DNA of 16,481 nt from DATGFK01 sp040007395 (lineage in GTDB: Bacteria; Chloroflexota; Anaerolineae; Aggregatilineales; UBA2796). The number at the start of each line of letters is the position of its first letter. The stretch's first letter is position 1. Below the pieces are notes generated by a model. It had not been told where the DNA came from, ran no database searches, and saw nothing but the letters and a program-made list of their open reading frames with translations. The translations under genes were made by a program, and so were the position numbers. Below, piece by piece: positions 6,473-14,023 of this stretch. The stretch is from positions 1-16,481 of the forward strand of contig JBDTVG010000008.1 of the NCBI GenBank assembly GCA_040007395.1, in the 5' to 3' direction.

Positions 6473-7699
6473 TCAATAATGCTCCACTGATTTTGTCAGC
6501 GACCTTATCAAAGTAAGCAAGCGGTTTCTGCTGAGCATGTTCATCCTCAGATAAAGCCAAAAGCTCTGACAGAAGCAGCGTATCCCAGCGATCCACAGTC
6601 GTCCTTGAAAGTGAACCAGTGCCAATCGCCGTAAACTACTGGCAACACCTTGCTGATTGCCGAGGACACGGCGCGACTCGATTGAGGCTTGCAAATAGCG
6701 ACGCGCTTGGGCCAGATCGTTTTCGCGCCAAAAGATCACGCCCAACTGCTCGTCAACATCGGATAGGCCGCGTAGATCGGGAGTACGTGGTACTTCCCAT
6801 GTACTATGCAGATCGCCCGATGTGCCTTCATACAGACTTTTGGCTTGCTCCGCCAGTTGTCGAGCATGGGACCACTCGCGTTTCTGAATGTAGACCCACG
6901 CCAGATGATGAACAGCCGTCGCCGTCGTACCGAGCAGATGATTTGCCTCACTGCGCCGTTGGAGCTGCTCCAGATAAGCGCGGGCCATGTCCAATTGACC
7001 CAATTTGCGATAGGTCACACCAAACATCAATAGGCTATGGTCGCTTAACAGTGATTCTTCCGATTGACCCTGTAGCGCGGCGGTTTCTTTATACAGCACG
7101 AGGGCGCGGTCTGGTTCCCCACGATTAAGATAATAGGCTGCTAATTCGGCGGTGCAGGCCGCGACCCCTTCCCTATCGTGCTGTTGAGTCAGGCAGCGGC
7201 GGGCTTCGGTCAAGATGCGAAGACCCGCCCAATACTGACCCGCGTTGATCTCCATTTGGCCTATCGCCAATAGAGCGAGTGCATAAGTGAGTGGGTCTAC
7301 TTCTTTTGCGATGCGCGAGGCTGACCACGCCTCGGAGAGCGCCTGCGACCATTTACCGGACGCAAAATAACTTTCCGCCCGCAGCAACCGTAACTGACCC
7401 ACCTGATGTGCATCCGAGGCGACCAGCCGAAGCCCCGCCTCACAATACGCTTGAAGATCACTGTGCAACGCCGAGGCGCGAAGATAGGGAACCAGCGCCA
7501 CGATGAACGTTAAGAGCATTTGACCAAGTTCTGGATTGGTCTGCTCCATCAGCCAGCGTACGGCTACACGAATTTGCGAGTACTCATCTCCCAGTGCATT
7601 GAAGTCGGCGCACGCAGTTTGTGCTACTTCCACATAGTACAGCGCGTGACGCAACTTTGCTTGATAGGCGATGGGGACAGACCGCTCGACTGATCTCAT
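6473..7699 (-). CDS. TPR-repeat protein, probable STAND regulator remnant
   Basis: The 408-residue protein consists of TPR-like helical pairs, for example AELAAYYLNRGEPDRALVLY and the C-terminal NQQGVASSLRRLALVHFQG segment. Its first part (RHALYYVEVAQ ... VAVRWLMEQ) resembles the region that follows the NB-ARC/AAA NTPase in large AfsR/LuxR-type STAND regulators of Chloroflexota and Actinobacteria. The NTPase and effector parts are missing, so it may be a truncated gene or a free TPR adaptor. ATG 7697-7699 has only a weak ribosome site. The gene lies directly downstream of array 2 on the same strand, with 32 bp between its start and the hairpin at 7732-7776, leaving little room for its own promoter. 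No CHAT or other protease domain is attached. Confidence 0.7.
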   Translation of the reverse strand: MRSVERSVPIAYQAKLRHALYYVEVAQTACADFNALGDEYSQIRVAVRWLMEQTNPELGQMLLTFIVALVPYLRASALHSDLQAYCEAGLRLVASDAHQVGQLRLLRAESYFASGKWSQALSEAWSASRIAKEVDPLTYALALLAIGQMEINAGQYWAGLRILTEARRCLTQQHDREGVAACTAELAAYYLNRGEPDRALVLYKETAALQGQSEESLLSDHSLLMFGVTYRKLGQLDMARAYLEQLQRRSEANHLLGTTATAVHHLAWVYIQKREWSHARQLAEQAKSLYEGTSGDLHSTWEVPRTPDLRGLSDVDEQLGVIFWRENDLAQARRYLQASIESRRVLGNQQGVASSLRRLALVHFQGRLWIAGIRCFCQSFWLYLRMNMLSRNRLLTLIRSLTKSVEHY

Positions 7700-7731
7700 A
7701 TCTCTATTCCAACCACAGAGCGTACATAAAG

Positions 7732-7776
7732 CGATAGCGGCGCAGTTTACCTCTACAGGAAACCTCGCCGCTATCG
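7732..7776 (-). terminator. Hairpin at distal end of array 2, likely terminator
   Basis: A perfect 11-bp inverted repeat (CGATAGCGGCG at 7732-7742, CGCCGCTATCG at 7766-7776) encloses a 23-nt loop that can pair further (GTTTACCT with AGGAAAC, one bulge). It begins one base from the terminal degenerate repeat of array 2. Read leftward it is followed by CTTTATG, a weak T-tract. Its position suggests it ends or trims pre-crRNA; it could also stabilise the TPR mRNA 5' end. Confidence 0.6.
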
Positions 7777-7777
7777 T

Positions 7778-8480
7778 GTTTCAATCCTCCCACTGAGGGT
7801 TAGCTGACTACAACCAAGCCGCCGAACTCGCGGTGCTGCGGGCCGAGAATGGTTTCAATCCCCATTGAGGATTATCGGCATATAGCCCCAGTGGTGTCCG
7901 ATATCGCGCGACACATTCCTGTTAGTTTCAATCCCCCATTGAGGATTATCGGCATATAGCCCTATAAGGAGAAAATCATGGCAAAGCAAACTAAGGGTAC
8001 AAGTTTCAATCCCCCATTGAGGATTATCGGCATATAGCCAGTAAGAGGATGGATGCCAATAGATATGTACAGCGTGTTTCAATCCCCCATTGAGGATTAT
8101 CGGCATATAGCCAAGACAGGATCGTCCGTTACGTTATACTCGCTGCAAGTTTCAATCCCCCATTGAGGATTATCGGCATATAGCCTGAAGACTGAGGTAG
8201 CAGGCACGTTGACCGCTATTGGTTTCAATCCCCCATTGAGGATTATCGGCATATAGCCTTTCGTTTTACTAGCAACCCTCGTGGTTGCAGGCCTGCGTTT
8301 CAATCCCCCATTGAGGATTATCGGCATATAGCCAAATTCACCTTATGGCAAGAAAGAAAGTTTAGCATCAGTTTCAATCCCCCATTGAGGATTATCGGCA
8401 TATAGCCTGCGAAACCCAATGTACCTGGGAACTGTGCTGATGTGTTTCAATCCCCCATTGAGGATTATCGGCATATAGCC
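7778..8480 (-). CRISPR. CRISPR array 2, 9 repeats plus degenerate end repeat
   Basis: Repeats start at 7852, 7925, 8003, 8076, 8149, 8222, 8297, 8371 and 8444, each 37 bp except the first (36 bp, one C lost from the C-run). A degenerate repeat starts at 7778. The degenerate end lies left and the leader right, so transcription is leftward, as in array 1. Compared with array 1 the repeat differs at one internal base (C to T at repeat position 15) and over the last ten bases (GCATATAGCC for ATACTTAGAC). The predicted transcript hairpin is kept (AATCCTC/AATG/GGGGATT), and the internal change falls in its loop. Nine spacers are about 36-41 bp. cas6 lies upstream on the same strand. Confidence 0.98.
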
Positions 8481-8699
8481 TCTATTTCACAATGACATCA
8501 ATATTACACCCTAGCGCTTTCTAGCGCAAGCCTGCGCATTAACTTGATCGGCTTGCGGGCTGCAAGAAAATATACGCTTTTTTCGTGCATAGTCCGCTTC
8601 ACAATACCTTCTATCGGCTGTTTTTTGCCAGGCACTTTACACACCAGCGCTCTTTTGCAAACACTAGCGCGATTTGCGGCTCGGTTGTGAAAATTGACC
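8481..8699 (-). promoter_or_regulatory. Leader of CRISPR array 2
   Basis: The sequence matches leader 1 over 8482-8606 and again over 8664-8699, with a diverged middle. It runs from the cas6 stop region to the first repeat. The TTCACAAT/ATTGTGAA type motif appears near 8486, 8598 and, inverted, near 8685. Because cas6 reads into it, the array may be transcribed both from its own promoter and by read-through from cas6. Confidence 0.9.
8501..8529 (-). promoter_or_regulatory. Predicted pre-crRNA promoter of array 2
   Basis: The -35 TTGCGC (8524-8529), 17-bp spacer and -10 TAATAT (8501-8506) on the minus strand match those of array 1 exactly in boxes and spacing. Transcription would start about 13 nt before the first repeat. 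Confidence 0.65.
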
Positions 8700-8703
8700 T
8701 GCT

Positions 8704-9561
8704 TTAGACGGGTCGCACCATGCCCATGCCCATCGTCGTTTTGACCCCTACCCCACTGTAAAATGCAAACTCACTGAGCATCAGGATCGCGTAGGCTAAC
8801 ATCATTTGCTGCGGTGTCGCTTGTTTGGGTAGCACGAAATCGAACGCCACCGTTCCTGTAAAGCCTCGGAACAGTTTAGTCAGCATCACAGGCTGGGTTC
8901 TCAGATAATCAAAATGCGAGATGGCAATATGTTGTCCGCTGAAATCGTATATTTCGTCCGGTACTGAGACTGGAGAGAACGTATTCCACCGATTCCGCAG
9001 GCTGCGAAAGATCTGCTGTGGGATGGGCAGCGGGACAAACACCGTCGAGTTATCGAGTCCCGGTGCTTTAAAGACCGTCGGCAAGGCAAAGTGTAAGCTA
9101 AAATCGCGAACGCGCTGGAAACTGCCGAATTTCCGCAGCAGTCCAGCATAAGTATCCTGTCCAGCCCAAGGATGCTCCTCAGGAGTGCTGGCACTCGCGA
9201 CAATTTGCCAGGGGATGTTATCAATCACAATCATCTCGTTTTGGGCGTTGGACGTGAACGCCATCAATTGAGCCGCCGTCACCGCATCTAAAGCAGTCAC
9301 TCTGATCCACGCGGTGTCGCCTTCAATGAGTTTGCCGCGCAGTGGGAGTGGTGTACCGGGTTTCATCACATCGCTCACGGTGATTGGCTTGGGATCATCG
9401 CTTTCATCGTGAATCTGGGTGGCATGTTCGGGATTAAGCATGAGCAAGCTGGCGCGTTGTAACGCCCGTCCCATATGCTGAGTCAGTGTAAGCGCTTGTG
9501 TCGCTCGCAATTGCAAGACAACAGCGAGCAGATCCGGGGGTTGCGTCAATTTTGAGTCCAT
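8704..9561 (-). CDS. cas6: CRISPR endoribonuclease Cas6
   Basis: Cas6 binds the repeat hairpin in pre-crRNA and cuts at its 3' base, leaving an 8-nt ATTGAAAC-type 5' tag. The 285-residue protein ends in the glycine-rich loop typical of Cas6 (SGVGVKTTMGMGMV), and His29 in LTQHMGRALQRA is a candidate catalytic residue. ATG 9561 is chosen over a TTG three codons upstream (9570); neither has a strong ribosome site. The gene ends 5 bp before the array 2 leader on the same strand. No other cas gene of an interference complex (cas10, cas7, cas5, cas3) is in the window, so Cas6 must hand crRNA to an effector encoded elsewhere, or to none. Confidence 0.88.
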   Translation of the reverse strand: MDSKLTQPPDLLAVVLQLRATQALTLTQHMGRALQRASLLMLNPEHATQIHDESDDPKPITVSDVMKPGTPLPLRGKLIEGDTAWIRVTALDAVTAAQLMAFTSNAQNEMIVIDNIPWQIVASASTPEEHPWAGQDTYAGLLRKFGSFQRVRDFSLHFALPTVFKAPGLDNSTVFVPLPIPQQIFRSLRNRWNTFSPVSVPDEIYDFSGQHIAISHFDYLRTQPVMLTKLFRGFTGTVAFDFVLPKQATPQQMMLAYAILMLSEFAFYSGVGVKTTMGMGMVRPV

Positions 9562-9597
9562 GAAAACCAAACTTTCTTTCAGCAGGGCAAAGAATCA

Positions 9598-9647
9598 CCC
9601 ATAGGTAACCCAAGCTGCGATTTATGCTATGGGAATACCGTTGGCAA
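9598..9647 (-). promoter_or_regulatory. Candidate cas6 promoter with overlapping operator
   Basis: On the minus strand TTGCCA (9642-9647) could be a -35, with an AT-rich -10 region about 16-17 bp on (near 9619-9626, ATAAAT). A perfect 7-bp inverted repeat, CCCATAG (9598-9604) and CTATGGG (9627-9633), spans the expected -10 and start site and could be an operator. A second small palindrome, GATCTAATAGATC, lies at 9684-9696. These are sequence patterns only. Confidence 0.4.
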
Positions 9648-9738
9648 GGAAACAAGTTTAGGCTATCGACTCCTCAAGCGCCAGATCTAATAGATCGACG
9701 CTCAGCATTATTCATACAGCGATCACGTTGATTCCTTG

Positions 9739-12600
9739 CTACATCGTTCTGGGTACATAGACAGTCGTATTGACCCGTTTCCCGCTTATCCATGCCAGCA
9801 GTAATTCAGCCGCTTTATCGTTGCGTGCCCTTAATACAGTTAAGAACTCAATATCTCGATCCGCTTTTCGCGCCCGCTCATAGCCAGTAAACAGTTCTTC
9901 GACCAGCACCAAACCGGGATTTACAAATGCCTCGACTGGATCAGATGGCGGTTCTGGTGGCTCCTGACCTTGCCTAGCAAGTTCATCATAGTACGCACTG
10001 ATAGCGGCTCCAAGCCCCTCCTCGAATGAGGCACGCCGCGCTTTCGGGATCATCGCGCAAATACGATACAGCTCTGTGCCGTTCGTGGTCGGATAAGTAA
10101 CACCTGCCCGTTTTGCGTATAGGGTGAGCTGGTCGGCTGTCATCGGAAGGATTTTTGGCTTGGGTGAATGATTAGATGGTTCACCGGATCGCTGAATGGG
10201 TTCATCTGATAGTTCGGTAGCAGTTGGCCTTGTGTCTATTGTCTGGTCTGTTCCACACTGGTAAGTGTGTGGAACTGGACTGGACATTGGACATGGCTCA
10301 GGCAGTGTCCAAATAAACGGATGTAGACCAGCTTTAGACACGTTAGACTTGGTTGATGGGGTGCTGCTTTCGGTGTTAGACAACTTTTGACGGCCCTCAT
10401 CCGTAATCCGGTAGGGATCGCCCTTTGCATGAGGTTTGACATAGCCCAGTTTGATGAGGGTGTTGAGACTATGATATTTACTGGCGCGTTTGGTCGTGGG
10501 CGGCAATATCTCGTCTAACTGGTTGGACTTGATACCAGACTCAGCGAACATCTCCATCCCGATGGCTTTCAAAATGTCGAGCTGCAAGAGTGTCAGCTTG
10601 TCAGCCTGAGTCTGAATACGCTTTTCGGCAGGAATGAGTACGGGAACTGGGTTTGCTTCACCGATGTCAATCAAGACAGGCTTCAAGTAAAGCGGCTCAA
10701 AATCAGCTGCATCTTTCATCTTTACGGACGAGACAATAATGAGATCATCGTCTTTGGAGACTTCGAGCATCACGTCTACACCACCCCGAATCACGGTTGA
10801 GCCGCGTTCGCGGAAACCAGTCGCATTCGTGTGATGGACAGCGACCACCGTCGCGCCAGTCTCACGTCGCACGCGGTCGAGCGCATCCAGAATAAAGTTC
10901 ATATCTTTCTGATTGTTCTCATCAGCACCCAAGCTGCACCGGGAAAGGGTATCGAAGACAACCAGCGTCGGCTTTTTGGGTTTGATGACCTGCAAAAAGC
11001 TTTGCACAGCAACCGCATCAAACAAATGGACAGCCTGACTCCAAATAAAGAGATTACCACTGCCCAGTTTGTGGAATTTCTGCCACGCCCGTTTGCGACC
11101 TCGATAGCCTTGTAAACCCTCCGCCACCACATAAATAACCGTATGACCATTCACCGCCAGTGTCTGAGCCATGTCAAAGACAACCTGAGTTTTCCCTGCG
11201 CCGGGCGCACCATGAACTTCAACAAGGTTATTGGCAGGCAGAATGTTTTGTATCAACCATTGGATAGGCGGCAAATTATCCAGTTCATCGGCGTGGATGA
11301 GCAATTGTGTAACGAGAGCCGCTGTTTCCTTAGGAAGGTGCTGAGCGTGAGGTACTAGCACGGTAGGGGAAGGTTGTGGTTTTTCACTGGGCTGTGAGCT
11401 AACACTCGTCTCAGATTCACCCTCCGTTTGCCGCGACGGAATCGTTCGGGGATTGCTGGTTCCACGTTTCTCACCACTACTAATCGTACGACGTGCTTCA
11501 ATATCGGATAGACCAATCGAGAGCGCTGTACTCAGCAAAGCATTCCAGACTTCGTTACGCTCCAAGGCATTGCTGGCGACCAACCCGAAAAGCGCCGCCG
11601 CTGATTGAAATAGCTGGTTATTTCGATTGCCGTCGGTTGCTGCTGCAAGGTCGGCAATTTCCCTAATGAGTGCCGCTTTGCCGTAGGCAGTTTGTTGTGA
11701 GTGGCTTGAGGTTGAGGTAGATTGAACTATTGGTATTCTAGCCTGTGGCGCTTGGGCCGCGAGTGTAATAAGCTGCTTTGAGGAAACAATCTGACGACTT
11801 TCAGGAGCAGCTAGGATAGCCGCGCGGCGATGGGGGCGTTCGGGAGTGGAGTCGCCTTTGCAAGCTAAAGTACCGTAGAGCTTGAAAATCCGTGAAGCAT
11901 TTCCGGTGCTGGTATCAACCTTCACTGTACTGTCACTGAAAAGAGAGGACAGCGCTGCCAAGCAGGCTTTGATGAGGTCTGAACTTTCAGCATCGTTCAG
12001 CAAGTCAACAGCGTAAATCAAGTGTGCCCCATTGCCACTGCTGGCGAAAACAGGGTCAGGCCAGCCTTGAGCGCTCAACCACAGACGACACGCCCAAGCA
12101 CGTATCAGCGCTGCCTGTTGTTCTGTTTCGGTCGAGGAAATCCCCGCCGGACGCACAGGATCGAAGTCGATGGGAATGCTAACCCGCTTGAGAATGTCAA
12201 TATCCGAGGTGGTGTGTTCAGCATATGGCTTCACCCGGTTATTTGCACGCGCTATCAATGCTGGATTAACTGGATTGACGGTGAAGTAGATCCCTTCTGC
12301 GCGTCCATCGTAGCTTGCTGCGGCTTTGGCTAATTTCTCCACATCCGTGAAATAACCGCTGTCAGTGCGCCGCTTGCCATTGATACCGAGGATGCGTAAC
12401 TCAACGACTTGCCCATTCTCAATCAGGCACGTTAACCCGTGTTGAATGGCGGCAATTTTCGAGGTCGATGTGATGGCAGACGTATCAGGTCTGCCAGGAA
12501 AACTATTGACGATTTGGTCTAGTAAACCTAGCTCAGAGAGAAGTTGCTGCCAACGCGGAAGAGAAGACTCCCCTTGTGGCAAGGAATTTTCAGACTGCAT
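9739..12600 (-). CDS. Primase-helicase replication protein
   Basis: This 953-residue protein is organised like plasmid or phage replication proteins. Residues about 100-265 resemble an archaeo-eukaryotic primase (prim-pol): IDFD with Asp145 and Asp147, SGNGAHLIY with His193, and VDTSTGNASRIFKLYGTLA (228-246). Residues about 305-380 resemble a PriCT-type helical domain. A RecA-like helicase follows, with Walker A GAPGAGKT (464-471), Walker B LVVFD (546-550) and a sensor-like VVAVHHT (585-591). A winged-helix region (about 650-730) and an unrecognised C-terminal tail follow. ATG 12598-12600 has GGAGG just upstream. It lies 3' of parAB on the same strand with a 229-bp gap, as expected for a replication and partition block. 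It probably initiates replication of this element. Confidence 0.85.
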   Translation of the reverse strand: MQSENSLPQGESSLPRWQQLLSELGLLDQIVNSFPGRPDTSAITSTSKIAAIQHGLTCLIENGQVVELRILGINGKRRTDSGYFTDVEKLAKAAASYDGRAEGIYFTVNPVNPALIARANNRVKPYAEHTTSDIDILKRVSIPIDFDPVRPAGISSTETEQQAALIRAWACRLWLSAQGWPDPVFASSGNGAHLIYAVDLLNDAESSDLIKACLAALSSLFSDSTVKVDTSTGNASRIFKLYGTLACKGDSTPERPHRRAAILAAPESRQIVSSKQLITLAAQAPQARIPIVQSTSTSSHSQQTAYGKAALIREIADLAAATDGNRNNQLFQSAAALFGLVASNALERNEVWNALLSTALSIGLSDIEARRTISSGEKRGTSNPRTIPSRQTEGESETSVSSQPSEKPQPSPTVLVPHAQHLPKETAALVTQLLIHADELDNLPPIQWLIQNILPANNLVEVHGAPGAGKTQVVFDMAQTLAVNGHTVIYVVAEGLQGYRGRKRAWQKFHKLGSGNLFIWSQAVHLFDAVAVQSFLQVIKPKKPTLVVFDTLSRCSLGADENNQKDMNFILDALDRVRRETGATVVAVHHTNATGFRERGSTVIRGGVDVMLEVSKDDDLIIVSSVKMKDAADFEPLYLKPVLIDIGEANPVPVLIPAEKRIQTQADKLTLLQLDILKAIGMEMFAESGIKSNQLDEILPPTTKRASKYHSLNTLIKLGYVKPHAKGDPYRITDEGRQKLSNTESSTPSTKSNVSKAGLHPFIWTLPEPCPMSSPVPHTYQCGTDQTIDTRPTATELSDEPIQRSGEPSNHSPKPKILPMTADQLTLYAKRAGVTYPTTNGTELYRICAMIPKARRASFEEGLGAAISAYYDELARQGQEPPEPPSDPVEAFVNPGLVLVEELFTGYERARKADRDIEFLTVLRARNDKAAELLLAWISGKRVNTTVYVPRTM

Positions 12601-12683
12601 TACTGCCTCCAGGCAACACTAAGGACAGGTCGTGTTTGGCAAAACATGACGAAAATGAAAATTTTGGTTGCAAGGCGGCACAA

Positions 12684-12727
12684 GGTGTGATACATTTGAA
12701 GTTACCACACAACAAATGTAATTCACC
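12684..12727. repeat. Imperfect inverted repeat upstream of replication gene
   Basis: Arms at 12684-12697 and 12714-12727 (GGTGTGATACATTT and AAATGTAATTCACC) pair at 11 of 14 positions around a 16-nt loop. It lies in the 229-bp gap between parB and the primase-helicase gene and could be an operator of the latter or part of an origin. No clear array of iterons is seen in this gap. Confidence 0.35.
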
Positions 12728-12806
12728 CGCATTCGCCCGCCCGACTCCATCAGGTGGGCATTTCTTTTGGTGGTCCCCGTACTATGTTTTTCATTATTTT
12801 TGTCGC

Positions 12807-12830
12807 AAAGGTAAACGCGCGTTTACCTTT
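12807..12830. promoter_or_regulatory. 24-bp perfect palindrome, candidate parS
   Basis: The half-site AAAGGTAAACGC is followed directly by its reverse complement, with no loop. It overlaps the last base of the parB stop-side context and sits between parB and the replication gene. ParB-family centromere sites (parS) are often palindromes of about 16 bp close to parAB, which this resembles. A terminator is less likely because there is no loop and only a short T-run after it. I see a single copy in the window. Confidence 0.5.
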
Positions 12831-14023
12831 CAGTGATCCTCAAGATACGCTTCAGTGTCATTGATGAGCTTTTTCATCGTCTGAATACGCGCCCGTGCGA
12901 GATGGATATCTTTTTCCTGTGTAAGCAGTACTTGGGCGAGATCGCGTGCCAGGGCTGGGGTCAGTGTACACATCATTCGGGCAAACCGATGAGCCTCTTT
13001 TGAGAGAGGATACTCGTCGGACTGATCAGTATCCCCACTTTGCTCGCACATCTCTTTGATTTGGCGACCCGTCAGGTTAAACGTGATAATCTGACGTACC
13101 ATCTCCCCTTGAGCGTCCGTCGGAAGATTAAGAACATAGCGCAGGCGAAATTCATCGAGACTATGCCGATCTGCTAGTTCCAGTGCTTCGTCGGACAGCT
13201 TCAACAAGGATTTGTAGTGCCATAGATGTGCCTTCGTGATCCCACCCATGGCAGAAAGAATGGCAGTTGTATGCTCTCGTTTATCTCGAAGATCTAGGCC
13301 AAGTGCCTGACGGTAAAAATCGTGCGATACTGGGCCATCAGGTTTTTCAACATTATGTACTGCCAAGATTAGAAGGGCTGCTTGACGAGCCATCGCAATG
13401 GCAGACAGCCCTGACCGCGCTGTATTCTCCTTCGCTTGACGAAAAACGGATGCCTTGCCGGACGGGATGAGGATGCAAGGGATCGTGCCATCTCCCTCGT
13501 AACTCGGTAGAAAGTCGCGCAGTAGCCAAGTAGCCCAATAACGCCGCTCACCCGTTTCGATGCGATACAACCGCGTCACCCCTTGTGAGGCATCGACCAC
13601 CGTCAACGGATTGACCTGCCCATCATCGCGAATCGTCATCGCCAGATTAGCCAGATCGCGCACTAACGCTTCTTCGGGTGTGAGTTTGGGTGCTTCAGCA
13701 TCTTCATCGCTTTCCAAGCTGGAAAGTAAATCTAGTGGGCCGCTAAATGGACGACCACTTTGGCGAGCGGTTACCTGAGCAAGTTGGACAAGTTCACGCA
13801 GCGCTTGCACTGGTGTCAAGCGATCTTCGTGAAATGCAAAGTGGAGTGCCTCTGGCAGCACACGCCGAGGCTGTACAGGGTCTGGTCGGAGAAGATCTGC
13901 TGGGATGTACTCGACGCGCAGGGTATGATCTGAGAGGTGTTCTTCTGGATCTGCCACCATCAACTGAGCACCAATACTATCCAGTAGCGTTTCCATACGC
14001 CGGGAGTTTTTAGGTGGCATCAT
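12830..14023 (-). CDS. parB: ParB-family partition protein
   Basis: ParB binds parS and, in the known family, CTP to form a sliding clamp for segregation. The 397-residue product shows the N-terminal QPRR (51-54), the box I-like IRDDGQVNPLTVV (131-143) and the GERRYWA box II (158-164) of the CTP-binding fold, then a helical DNA-binding region. An acidic insert of about 75 residues (55-128) separates QPRR from box I, so the protein is longer than many ParBs. ATG 14021-14023 overlaps the parA stop by 4 bp (ATGA) with AGGAG upstream, the mark of a coupled parAB operon. A transcription-factor role for a ParB-like protein is possible, but the parA neighbour favours segregation. Confidence 0.9.
   Translation of the reverse strand: MMPPKNSRRMETLLDSIGAQLMVADPEEHLSDHTLRVEYIPADLLRPDPVQPRRVLPEALHFAFHEDRLTPVQALRELVQLAQVTARQSGRPFSGPLDLLSSLESDEDAEAPKLTPEEALVRDLANLAMTIRDDGQVNPLTVVDASQGVTRLYRIETGERRYWATWLLRDFLPSYEGDGTIPCILIPSGKASVFRQAKENTARSGLSAIAMARQAALLILAVHNVEKPDGPVSHDFYRQALGLDLRDKREHTTAILSAMGGITKAHLWHYKSLLKLSDEALELADRHSLDEFRLRYVLNLPTDAQGEMVRQIITFNLTGRQIKEMCEQSGDTDQSDEYPLSKEAHRFARMMCTLTPALARDLAQVLLTQEKDIHLARARIQTMKKLINDTEAYLEDH

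Noticed and set aside
7855..8327. Minus-strand frames across array 2
   Set aside because: Same reason: each starts and repeats within the CRISPR repeat itself.
12730..12770. Possible + strand terminator (GCCCGCC ... GGTGGGC then ATTTCTTTT)
   Set aside because: The 11-nt loop and wobble pair weaken it, and there is no + strand gene upstream to terminate.
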